Source: Dastarcus helophoroides
Taxonomy: Eukaryota > Arthropoda > Insecta > Coleoptera > Bothrideridae
Reading direction: 5' to 3'
NCBI GenBank assembly: GCA_028583605.1
Contig: CM053331.1
Span: 11,144,857-11,208,856, forward strand
DNA length: 64,000 nucleotides
Under the pieces are notes generated by a model. That model was given only the letters and a program-made list of their open reading frames with translations. It was not told the DNA's origin and ran no database searches. Position 1 is the stretch's first letter. Each line of letters starts with the position of its first letter. Below are positions 36,001 to 46,443 of the stretch, piece after piece. The translations under genes and the position numbers were made by a program.

Positions 36001-38535
36001 AAGTAGATAGCTCAGCCTCCTATAAGGGAAGGGTGGAGGGTGGGGATGAGGGGTCACCGAAAAAATCCTAAAAAATTATTTTATTAGTTTCTCGTCGAAA
36101 TACTTTGCTTCAGAAAAAAAAAATAAAACAAAAATCATAAAAATACATCCTATCATATACGTATTCGTGTAAGTGGTGTTTACCCCCAAAAAATTTTTTT
36201 TCAACAAAATCCAAAAACAGGTAAAATTAGTTTTGGTGTATAAAATAACATATATTTTTTTCAAAATTTTGCTGACGTAATTACCATTTTTATGACTAAA
36301 AAACTTCTAAATGGGGTAGTTTGCCCCCATGAGGGGGGCGGGAAAATTTTGAAACATTTTTTTTCTTTTATTTCTCGTCGAAACAAAACTTTTGAAAAAG
36401 AAACGAGTCGAATATCATTTTTGGTATGTGAGAAACAGCAAAATCTGCATTTTTTGCCCCAACTTTGAGGGGGTAAAACTACCCTTAAAACCGTTTATCA
36501 GCCGATAAAAAAAAATACGTGTCTCTTAGATTTTGATCCTTTAAAACATATCCAAAAATTAGCAAAATCGGCGCCGGACACTTCGCGGCCTTTCCTTGTA
36601 AGTTGTAATGTTTGCCACAGTCTTACTAGAGGCACACGGTTATAGGCCTTTTTCAGATCGACAAACAAAATATGGACTTCCTGGTCGAATCTGTTTTCTT
36701 TTCTAGGGTTTGTGTCAGCGAGAAGAGATGATCTATTGTGGATTTTTCTGCTCTGTATTTTGTCTGTTCTTCAGCTTCTATATCCGTGTATTCTGTTTTT
36801 AAGTATTTTTCCATATGGTCTGCTGATAGTACATGGAACCAATATTCAATATACATGTGTCGATGCATCTTTGAAACTAGTTTGTCAGAGCGCAAAATAG
36901 CTTTTCAGTTTCGCACTTTAGTAGTTCTTCGGGGATATTTCCTGCTCCTAGGGTCCTACCGTTTTTTAATATTTTACCAGCCTTCTTAACTTCTAATGTT
37001 GTTAGTCTTATTGGGGACCCCTGTAGAACTATATTTAAATTTTCGTATTGGGTGTCGATAAATTCTGGCCTATTTTCTATTAGCATCTTTGCAAAGTATT
37101 AATTCCATTTTTATGGTTTACTTGATGAGATTATTTCTCAATTTCGTTCTATTTTCATGTTCTAAGGAAGTCGCCAGCTTTCTGTACATTTTCTTTCTCC
37201 TAGATAGGTATTAAATCTTAAGCAAGTTTTTTCCAATTGGTTGTTCTTCTTGTTGCTAATCATTCTACGTACTCTAGCTTGCCAGTTTTTGTATTGTAGT
37301 TTGTCGCTTACATTATTTGAACTTAGGTGTTTGTGATATTTGTTTCGTTTTTCTTCGATTTCGTAAGTTTCTTGATCCCACCAATATGGTTTTTGATATT
37401 TTTTATTTTTCTTTTGGTCACCTAGTGATTTCAGCGCGGCTGAGTGCAGGCATTCTTTTATGTGCTTATATTCTTCTTGTATATTAACAAAGCTGTTCGG
37501 TTGAATCTTTTGGTTCAGTCTGCTCTTTTATAGCTCTCTTGTACTTTTATTTTCCAAGCCGTTTATATTATATCTTGTTGTCGTTTCTTCATTTGTAGTG
37601 TGGTATTCTTTTGTATCATCTTGTTTGTTTATGCTTGACGTTATTTTTCCTTTTGAAAGGTGGTGGTTGTTTCAACATGTGGCACATCTTTGGACTCTTA
37701 CTTCTAGGGAGTTTAATTTAGATTTTTGGCGTATTATCATGTAGTCAATAATACTTTTTAGATCATTTGTTTTTTGTGCTTTTTATGAATATCTGTATGC
37801 TAATAATCTCCATTTAATATTAAGTAATTGTTTCGTTCGCATTTCTCTATAATTCTTCTTTCGTTGTCAATAATAACCTCCTCTCCATATTTTCCAGCCA
37901 TTTTATCATGTTCTTTTCTTTCTATTCTTCCGTTGTAATCTCCTAAGAGTGAATGATTTAATTTTGCTTATTTTCTCGTTTAGTTGTTTAAAAAAGGCAT
38001 TTTCATTCTGGTCCAGATCATCATTGTTCACCGCATATACCCCCAATAGTGCTGTGTTGTTACCTAAAATTTTAAGGCCCATCTTTATGATTTTTTCACT
38101 AATCTGTTCTTAGGTGGTTAAGAACTTTCTTTGTTTTCTATATATTACTATGGACACCTCTTGTATTGCTCTTTTTTTATTGGGCACTCTACTATAAAAA
38201 TGATCGTAACATCCCCAACTTTGAGAACCTTTTCCTTTCTTCTTGATCTTCGTTAGCACTGCGATGTCGACCCAAAGGTTTTCCGATTTATTTATAACTT
38301 CTTTTATCTTTCTGGAAAAACTTTGTATATTTCATGTACCACATATCATTGTCCTTTTTCTTTGCTGTTTTCGTATTCTTATATTCGTCTGATTCCGAGG
38401 CTTTGGATTAGGTTTTTTAACAGGAGTTTTTTTTACCTAAGGTGGGGAGCTGGCCTACCGCTATAACCCTCCTCCTTTATTCGGGCTTGGGACCGACAGT
38501 GACAACCGTAGATGCCCAATCCACCCACAGCTGCC
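33023..38535 (-). pseudogene. RTE-clade non-LTR retrotransposon, nearly full length, interrupted
   Basis: Minus-strand, about 2.9 kb without its insertion, matching the usual 3-3.3 kb of RTE elements. The 5' UTR at 38535-38420 contains TCGGTCCCAAGCCCGAATAA, typical of the clade. The endonuclease starts near 38349 (MICGT, then ENLWVDIAVLTKIKKKGKGS). The linker lies at 37400-37150 (YWWDQETYEIEEKRNKYHKH). The RT starts at 37086-36877 (LEVKKAGKILKNGR) and continues with AEKSTIDHLFSLTQTLE and motif A LFVDLKKAYNRVP near 36650. Palindrome 2 then interrupts the frame. After it come GLKQGCLLS near 33830 and motif C LADD followed by a stop near 33750. The C-terminus ends WRDREEWRLGIGRRRTL and a stop at 33025-33023. 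Several frameshifts and stops make it inactive. It sits inside the Jockey-type copy C. Confidence 0.9.
33952..36598. mobile_element. Large non-coding palindromic transposon (palindrome 2)
   Basis: The ends are CAAGGAAAGGTCGCGAAGTG and its near-perfect complement. The direct TAA at 33949-33951 and 36599-36601 is a 3-bp target duplication. It interrupts RTE coding sequence between RT motif A and the GLKQGC motif, so it moved after the RTE inserted. Each arm consists of about 420-bp units in tandem: the AAGTATTTCGACGAGAAAC block is at about 34443, 34870 and, degraded, 35390. Each unit has a GGGGTAAAC.ACCC segment and a 'GGGGTAAATTACCCC' dyad. The centre, about 35480-35640, is poorly paired. No ORF is plausible; 36076-36264 is arm sequence. 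It shares the nonamer CAAGGAAAG and the spaced pattern CGA.GTGT.C..C.CCGATTTT with palindrome 1. Confidence 0.9.
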
Positions 38536-38540
38536 CCAGG

Positions 38541-39051
38541 CGGAGTTCCGTAAAAATACTTGTACAAAAGTCGCCAACCAATAACCTGTGCTTTAGTGCC
38601 TGAAGGTCGTTAATTATCAATTACACCAATTACTCTTTTTGGATTAAATTTGAAAGAGTTAATGTGTTTGGAGCTTAATTCCAAACGCAATACAGTATTT
38701 GAGTGCTTCTCTGTCCTACGCTTTATACGGAACGAGTAGACGATACGATATGTACTAGTTTTTGCCTTAAAAATAGCCCAGCTCTTAAACTTTTGAAAGG
38801 CAGATTTGGACATGGTCATTCCAAGAGTAGTTCGGGTGGTTGCATTTGCTAGTAAAATTAATAAATTACATCTTATTTGGAGAATTTTACCACCCATGAG
38901 AAGTTGGATGCATTATTATCTTTTGACGTTTTATTAGAAAAAGTAAATACATTAATCTCCAAGGAATTTAAGTTTACCAAATTGTTCCTTTCCCATTCTA
39001 CAGAACAATTTTAAAAGGACAATAAATCAATCTGCACTTGCTACTTTCTTA
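38541..39051 (-). pseudogene. Jockey/I-type fragment, copy C, middle part
   Basis: The minus-strand frame at 38897-38610 contains GGKILQIRCNLLILLANATT and TLGMTMSKSAFQKFKSWAIF. It corresponds to the segment after motif C in copy A (SKILPIISNLSILEATVRTN, near 17350). Upstream coding continues to about 39051, where a palindromic element interrupts it. The RT core continues at 39748. Confidence 0.75.
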
Positions 39052-39747
39052 CCAGACCCTTGACGCGCGAATCTTCTTAACAAAATTTACGCTGTAGTAC
39101 TTACACAGTTATCTGTACATACAAATTTGTTTAACCAAATACTTATGATTTAACGACAAAGAAATCATGAAATTTGTAAATTTTTTAAATTTTTTAACTT
39201 ATCTGACCTTCCAGTGAAAAGGAAATGCATAGCCGACTAACTTGATGGTTAACGCGTGCGTCTAAGAACTTGTAGTTGCTAGAGATTAGGAGATCGATTC
39301 TCGTTACGGCAATTCTTATTTGTTTTTTTTTAAGGTAAAATTTCATTTTTTTTTGTTGTTGGATAAATTACTTTGGCAATAGAGATGAAATGTGTATATA
39401 TTTACATATTTTGAATAACTTAAACGAACCTTTAATTCATTCAACAAAAAAGGGGAAATTTTCTCAACCAAAAAAAAAATAAATAAATAAATTTGCTGTA
39501 ACGGGAATTAAAGCCCTAATCTCTAGCACATGTGTTAACCATTAATCCAGAGTGAGCTATGCGTTTTCTTTTCACTGGAAAGTCCGAAAAAACTAAAGTT
39601 AAACTATATTAATTTACAAATTTCAACATTTTTTTCTTGTTCATTAATAAGTATTCGGTTAAAGAAATTGGTGAGTACATATATCTGTGCAAGTAATACA
39701 ACCATAAATTTTTTAAAAGAGAGGCGCATCAAGGGACTGGTGGTTGT
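39052..39747. mobile_element. Palindromic element with tRNA-like arms (palindrome 3)
   Basis: Left end CCAGACCCTTGACGCGC faces right end GCGCATCAAGGGACTGG. Pairing continues through the arms: GGTTAAACAAATTTGTATGT-like blocks at 39105-39150 against 39655-39690, then 39200-39310 against 39500-39590. The inner arms contain TGATGGTTAACGCGTGCGTC, resembling a tRNA A-box region, followed about 40 bp later by AGATCGATTCTCG, resembling a B box. The right arm has the same in reverse. The loop is A/T-rich (39320-39490). It interrupts Jockey-type copy C. No target duplication is clear. Confidence 0.65.
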
Positions 39748-40030
39748 TAGCCGCTTAGTGTATCTGAAGCAGCTGCGAATAAACGTTTGCCAGAAAAAAA
39801 AAGGATAACATTACGCTACTGTCATTCACATAGGTCCATGTCGGGATAAAAGTTTAAGCTGAAAAATCGTTAATGTGTAACAGAAACAGAGTGGGAGACA
39901 GAAAAGACCCTTGGGACACCCTTGGAACAAATGTCTCATATGAGATGCCATTAAAGAAAATCTGAAGAGATGGGTCAATTAGAAAACTTGGTATCGATTG
40001 ACAGAGACCAGATGGTTTGAATTTACTTTT
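39748..40030 (-). pseudogene. Jockey/I-type fragment, copy C, RT core
   Basis: On the minus strand this carries the segment between the palm and motif C. The plus-strand words GTGTAACAGAAACAGAGTGG and GGAACAAATGTCTCATATGAGATGCCA match GTAACAGAAACAGTAGGAGA (17625) and the GGATGAGATGCCA region (17692) in copy A. Coding sequence is shifted and degraded. Upstream RT sequence is not found beyond 40030, so the element is 5' truncated. Confidence 0.65.
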
Positions 40031-40660
40031 AGAATTTACAAATTAAACTTTATTGGGAGAATTTTAGACATCTTGTTGTTGTATTTAGAGATTGAAGAGA
40101 AACGTAGGAAAATTACTTCGTGAATTAATTTGATAAAAAGTTTAATCGAGTATGAATTTGTTAAGATGCGATCAATTACAAACATTAAGTCTGCCTTTCA
40201 TTTTGAATATAATATAAAAAAAAAACATCCATGGCGGAGCTCTATGTAATGGAAATTTAATTTTCGAAGTAATCAATACCCTAAACAAGCTAACCAATTT
40301 AACGGATGCTGTAGTAATTAACACTACACTGATTTTCGCTAAGGCAACAAGCCAATAATAACAATAGTTTCACTAAAACAAACACCATTTTCTATTAACG
40401 AAAACAGTAATTATAAATTCATTGGAGCTAACATCAATTTGCATAAGATCGCTTCTCTTCTTTTTCTATTTTATTTGGCTCAAAGGCTGTGTACTTACGA
40501 GTGACTGTTTAATAATTCAAATTATTCCATGTCAGCGACCCCAAGTGACTTCGTCTAGGAATATTTTAAATAAAGAGATTTTTTTCAACTACCTGTCATA
40601 CAATTTCGTGAGACTTAAATAAAATAATAAACACATGATTTATCAAATATGCATATATTT
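40031..40660. other. Unannotated intron sequence
   Basis: No recognisable gene or mobile element. The open frame at 40422-40622 lacks any family feature. Confidence 0.4.
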
Positions 40661-41620
40661 TGGAATATATTTCTCTTGCAATTTCGTCTTTAAATTCCAA
40701 GTTTTTTCTTTACACTAGAAACTTACTATTTTTTCAGAACCTCGACTATTTTTCTTTCAATTCCGGTTTCATTATTGAATTAATCTTCTTTTTTTACGTT
40801 TGAGTACGAAATTTGGGGTAATCATTGTTTTTCGAATTTCTTCCAAACTTTAAAAAAAATTTAACTGTAAACTCAAAACTTTGGGGAAAAATTTTGTTTA
40901 ACAATTTTTGGTTGTTTGCTATTTAATATATCTTGTTTAAGAATGTCTGTTTTTTTTTCTCTAAATATTTAGTTGAATGACGACATTAAAGTTGAAATTT
41001 AAAAAAGTTAATATTTCTAAAAAATAATTTTTATATAATGAAAATTTTAAAATACTCTTTATTTCAAATTCCTAATTTTGTTGGAATCTATGTTTTTTGA
41101 TCCTCCAAGATTTTTCGCGAAATCTTGAGTGTATCGTAAAAATCTCATCTTATTTGCTCGAATTTTTTCATGAAATTTTAACTTGAATGTTGTGTTTTAG
41201 AGACTTAAGTTATAATTTTGAATTGAAAATTAAGATTTTGTATGACATTTTGACTTTACTTTAAAAATATCTTATTTACTCGAAATTTATATTTTTCTGG
41301 AAATTCTAAATTTCTTCATAATATCTGTGTTTTCGAGACCAGCTTGTACCCTGACATTAGGTTCAATGAAAATATATTTCAAAAATGTTTTTTTCTACAA
41401 TTCAAGTTTCGAAAACCTCATTTTTAATCAGAAATTAAGAAAAGAACACATTTCTCGCAGCTCTAAATTTTGATTTTACTATCAACACTTCGACTTTCTT
41501 CTATAACTTTTAAATCTAAAACTCAAACTTTCGAAAACAATTTGTGTCTTTTTTATTGAGAGTTTTTTTTTGTATGAAAATGATTATCTGAAGTTTTTTT
41601 TTTATTATTTGTTTTATTTA
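40661..41620. repeat. Low-complexity T-rich tract
   Basis: Another block of the AAATTTTGACTTTT-type family with plus-strand T-rich polarity. Confidence 0.6.
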
Positions 41621-41739
41621 AATCGCTTAAAACGGGTATACCCTGTATATGGATGTAAATAACTAGAAAGTAATTACATTGAAACTGTATTTTAGTCTGA
41701 AACATTTTTGGTCAAGCGGGTAGCAAACCTCAAAAGCGA

Positions 41740-41995
41740 CCATTATCGGTCAATTACCCCGATCCACTTCGCACGGACGCACCTTCTAATCGAATCAATC
41801 GAAACCTGGCAGATACTGATTTAAAGTAGCTTTTAGTGGTGGAATGGGTGTCAGGCGCCTGTAATTAAATTTATAATCATTTGATCGGGCATCTCAATAG
41901 GTGACATTAGCGCGTCTATATATCAATAATTATACAGGATCTATCACGCAAGTAATTAGGGCGCTATTATGTAATCAATTAGAATGCTATTTCTA
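41740..41995. promoter_or_regulatory. ATTA-rich unique intronic island, candidate enhancer
   Basis: This is non-repetitive intron sequence with many homeodomain-type core words: GTAATTAAAT, TATAATCATTTGATC, CAATAATTATAC, AGTAATTAGGG and GTAATCAATTAGA. The words sit in otherwise G+C-balanced DNA, not in an A/T tract. There is no coding signal. Regulatory function is inferred from motif density only. Confidence 0.35.
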
Positions 41996-43454
41996 GTTTT
42001 CCCAGTTGAAGTGATGCCCAAAATTTGACTTATTCCTAGCTCATTGCACCAATTTTCATTTGTCTGAATAATATTGTTATTGGTTTACAAGCTTTGTGCC
42101 TTGTTCATTGATTTGTTTTTCTGTGGGAAATGACAGGAATTGTAGGCACATTGTAAGCGCATACTCAAAATCAATTTTATCTACAAACTGACAATAACAA
42201 ACTTAACTACTCACATAAAAATTCATACGATATTCGGCCGGTATATTCAAAAAAAGGATCCATTGTAATAAGGGTAATTTCAAGATCTATTATTTATTGA
42301 AAATTGGGACTATTTCACTGCAGATCAAAATTTATGCATCTCTATTCGGAAAGAATACGAATGAATAAGGGCTAAAATTAAATCCCACATCATTTAAATA
42401 ATTTAAGCGGAATTTGCGAGAATTCCTACTCGGATGTTTTTCCGTTGAATTAAAACGTTTTCTGGGACGTTTCCGCCGAGCAGAATGTTCGTGACAGAAC
42501 GTCTTAAGTGCAAGATTGTATTTCAGGCAGTAAGTTTAATTAAAACGCCTGTAGAATCGGCACACTTAAAGTAAAGAGCTCGTGTGTTTTGAAATTATCT
42601 TCTTCGCACTTCGCGGTAAAATAGGCTGAGCGAATCGCACTGTACAACTTACCCGCGCCTTTCCGCTCGGGCATTCTATTTCTCGTCCTGGCGCCTCCAC
42701 AACGCCCGTCACGCGCTTCCTTTAAATGCATTTACTTTGCGGCGAGATAATAGAGGATTTGAGAGGTGAGACTAAAATTGCTTCGGCTTATTGCAGCATT
42801 TTGTTGCGGCCTAAAAACTCCGGAAATTTATTCATTAAACTTGATATTCGTTTTACATAATGAATTTGTTGTAAATGAAATGCTCCTACCGTGAAATTTG
42901 GGCAACACGTTTCTCGTTTATACAATTCTTCTGCGAATTTTTTCAATAAATATTATCTTCTGAAACTCTATTACAAAAGATATAATGAAATTAGAAATAG
43001 CAACACTAGAAATATCTTGTTATCAGAACACTTTTATGTTGTCGACGACATCGTCGTCGCCGCTGATGATTCTAGCTTTTTACAATTATGAGGTCTCTGA
43101 ACTTTCAGTGAGGCTTTACGGAAGGATTTTAAGTAGCTTCAGTTGATTCATATTTATAAATTGTAGCAAATAAAATGATAACACTTTCTTAAGAAACAGA
43201 AAAATATAATTATAAACATAAATATCAAATTGTATTAAATTTATTTGTATCGTCTTATGATATGGTTAAAAGAGAACTCCTTCATATCTACTATTCAAAC
43301 CGAGAAGTCGCATTGGTAGGTACAAAATAAAAATATTTATTTTGTGTCGCTTAATTACAGAATTTAGAAAGGTACAAGGTAAATATAACATATCGCTACA
43401 ATATCACATTCACAATATCACAGTCAAGGTATTGTCTGTAAAATTCTGAGTTTT
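41996..43454. other. Unique intron sequence with a G+C-richer island
   Basis: At 42590-42760 the sequence is unusually CpG-rich for this window (CCCGCGCCTTTCCGCTCGGG, CACGCGCTTCC). The open frames at 42540-42731 and 42891-43091 have no domain, and I see no matching splice sites in a phase that would fit the Ig gene. It may be conserved non-coding DNA. Confidence 0.4.
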
Positions 43455-44323
43455 CTACATGGTGGATCTTAGTGCTTTGATCCACTTCTCTGCTTTTTCA
43501 TCAGCTTGATGAAATTGTGTAATGGGGAAGTTTATTTTTGTCAGAGGGCACTCAAGCACCAGATGGTGGGGGGTTTGGGCTGGGTGACTGCATTCGCAAT
43601 CTGGATTTTCAGATTTTCTCCATTTATGTGTCCATTAAGAGCTTCTTTCGTAGTTAATGCGTATGCGGCTTAGTGTCATCCAGTGTTTTCTGGGAAGCGT
43701 GAACCCGAGGTGGGGGGCATTGAGTTGGATCCGAGATTAAGTGGAAAGGAGTCTGGGTTGCTTCTTATCCATTTTTCTCACCAGACTTAGTCGATGTTAA
43801 AGTTGTTGTTGATAAGATTTTGCCCCAATACCCATGCCGGTTTCCTTGACTTCAGTCGACTGAGACGTTTGGTGCAGTCTTGGAGGATGGGAAGTTGTTT
43901 TCGATACATTTTCTCCATTCGTTAGTTAGAGCTGACTGTCGTCTCAGTTGAGGAAGGGGGGCTCTATGTTCGATAGGACCGGTAACCACTGAACAGGGGT
44001 GCTCTTAATGGTACTGATGATAGTTGTCATAGTTTCATGTAGGTAGGTAACGACGGTTTCTGTATGATTGCTGTTTATACAAGCTGGGCAGCAAAATTCG
44101 GCTACGGAATACACTAGGGTGCCAAAGTGCCAAAGTTCTTGAAAGATTTGCGTTTGCACCTCACAAAGTCCCTACAATTTTGTGCAGAATGTTGTTTCTT
44201 GTCCTCATTTTGGCTGCTGTTTTTCGGATGTGATATTTGAACGTGAGTGAAGGGTCTAGTGTAACTGCTAGATATTAGGGGAGCGGGTTGTACTTGACTG
44301 GCTTGTTTCTGAGATTAATCAGG

Positions 44324-45032
44324 GGTAGGGGAGACTAAGGTAATCTGGACCACGGGGAATAGCGGATCAACTTCACATTTTTTTCTCTAATAGTGATTGA
44401 TAGCTACAAGTAACTGTCGTCGGCTCGCCTCATGTTAAACACATTTTCCCTTCAGTACTTGACTTGTGTACCCGAACCGTTACTTCGCTTCGATACTAAA
44501 TAGAAATGGGATATTTCGAAATTTTTTTTCACTTTAGAGTTTCCTTTAATTTGACCACTAATTTCGTGTATTTGATGCACATAAGTGATTATTCATGCAA
44601 ATTGTCAGCACGGCATCATTTTTTGGCAATTTTTAATAGTTTTTGGTAAAATAAAAATTTTGTTTTGAACTGATTTTTATTGCCATTTGTCACTCCACTT
44701 AATTTTGTTTTTCTTTCATAATAAATCTTCTGCATCTACATTCTGCATTCTGAATCAAAAACAAGAAGGTTCTTCTACTACATTTTACCATTTTTAATCG
44801 ATTTACAAAGAGGTTCGTAATTCCCCGACATTTTTCAAAATAGCAAAAATGCAATTTTTGTGCTAACTGTTATAAGTTGTATAATTTAATACAATTTGAC
44901 CAAAGTGTTGTGACCCAAAGAGAGATTATTAGATGTACTACAAATTCAAGCTAAAATCTTCAGAAAAAAATATTTTTTTGCCTGTTTTTAGCCAACATAA
45001 AAAGGCGGTCCACAATACCCCAATCTCCCCTA
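44324..45032. mobile_element. Insertion with imperfect terminal inverted repeats
   Basis: The left end TAGGGGAGACTAAGGTAATC and the right end (reverse complement TAGGGGAGATTGGGGTATTG) match at about 70-75% and continue to GGACC on both sides. The block interrupts the Jockey-like thumb coding sequence, so it is an insertion. The interior has no ORF. No target duplication is evident. It is probably a non-autonomous DNA transposon of unknown superfamily. Confidence 0.6.
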
Positions 45033-45893
45033 AATAATTTGGAAATTTATTATTTAGGTGAAAGCAGGTCGCCTCAGTTTTCTCGATATTCGGTTTTAGT
45101 CTCCAAGTTTAAAAATATTCCAGTACTTTCAGGTCAGCTGTTGGTTCTCTTTCTGTTGTGATGAATTCGCTGACTTGGAATAAGAGGGCAATGTAGTCTG
45201 CATATAAAAACTTTCTAGCTGTTGTTTGAGGTAGGTCAGCTGTGTATATATTGAAAAGAACGGGGGCTATCACGAAGCCTTGGGGTAGCCCTTCATTAAT
45301 TCTGTAATTTCGACTTGTCTTCCCGTCTAAGTTTACTTGTATGTATCTGTTTGCCAGCATGTTGTCAAGTAGTGTAGCCATTTTTTTTCATGAAATGATA
45401 TCGAGAAATTTCATTATCATGCCATTTCGCTATACTGTGTCGTAGGAAGTCGATGAATACGACTGTGGATTTTTGTTGCTTTTGAAATCCGTGTTCAATG
45501 TGTATGACTTGGTCACTGCAACTTCTGTTCTTCCTAAAGCCATATTATTCGGCTGGTATATGTTCGTTGACTATATTTATTATGTGGTTGAGAATTAATC
45601 TCTTTAAGAGCTTAGAGCATACACTTAGGAGAACTATCGGTTTAAATTCAGTCGCTTGGTTGCCTCATTTGCCTGGTTTTATTACTACAACTTTGGCCTA
45701 TTTGAAAAATTTGGGCAGTTTTCCAGTTTGTAGGATGCTGGCGAATAGTTCCATAAGCCATGCCGTTGCTTCTGGTCCCAGGTGTTTTTAAAATTTGAAA
45801 TATATTTGTTCCAGACCTGCAGCCTTTTCTAGTTTTATTTGTTTTAGGGGTTCTGACGTCTCTGCAGTTTTAAAGGGACGTAAAAAGTCAGTG

Positions 45894-46443
45894 TTATTGG
45901 CAGTGACTAGTTTTCCTCTAAGTTTGTTTTTTATGTCCCTTGTCTTTTGTTTGTTAGCGTTGGATGGGGTTCTGGTCAGTTTGATTATCCTACCGGCAAT
46001 TTCATTTGGGTAAACAACACTTTCTTTTTTCTTCAGATTTGGACCGGTTTCTAATTTCCTAAGCAAGGACTAAGCTCTTATTGGCAGTGACAAGTTTTTC
46101 TCTAACTTTGTTTTTTATGTGTCTTGTCTTTTGTTTGTTAGCGTTGGATGGAGTTCTGGTCATCTGATTATCCTACCAGCAATTTCATTTGGGTAAACAA
46201 CACTTTCTTTTTTCTTCAGGTTTGGACCGATTTTTAATTTCCTAAGCAAGGACCAAGCTCTTATTGGCAGTGACTAGTTTTTCTCCAAGTTTATTGTTTA
46301 TGTCTCTTGTCTTTTGTTTGTTAGGGTTGGATAGAGTTCTGGTCATCTGATTATCCTACCGGCAATTTCATTTGGGTAAACAACACTTTCTTTTTTCTTC
46401 AGGTTTGGACCGGTTTCTAATTTCCTAAGCAAGGACCAAACTC
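45894..46443. repeat. Tandem triplication, 183-184-bp unit, within Jockey-like ORF2
   Basis: TTATTGGCAGTGAC begins at 45894, 46078 and 46261. Each unit ends with CTAATTTCCTAAGCAAGGAC. The units are very similar, differing by scattered substitutions. The period is about 61 codons of the linker/RT-start region, so the duplication arose inside the element or after insertion. It is not part of the normal domain layout. Confidence 0.88.

Noticed and set aside
39200..39310. Possible functional tRNA gene
   Set aside because: The box-like words are present, but the cloverleaf arms and acceptor stem cannot be formed. It is better seen as a tRNA-like repeat.
42540..42731. Arg/Gly-rich minus-strand open frame in a CpG-rich island
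   Set aside because: It has no known domain and no supporting splice sites. It more likely reflects a G+C-richer non-coding island.
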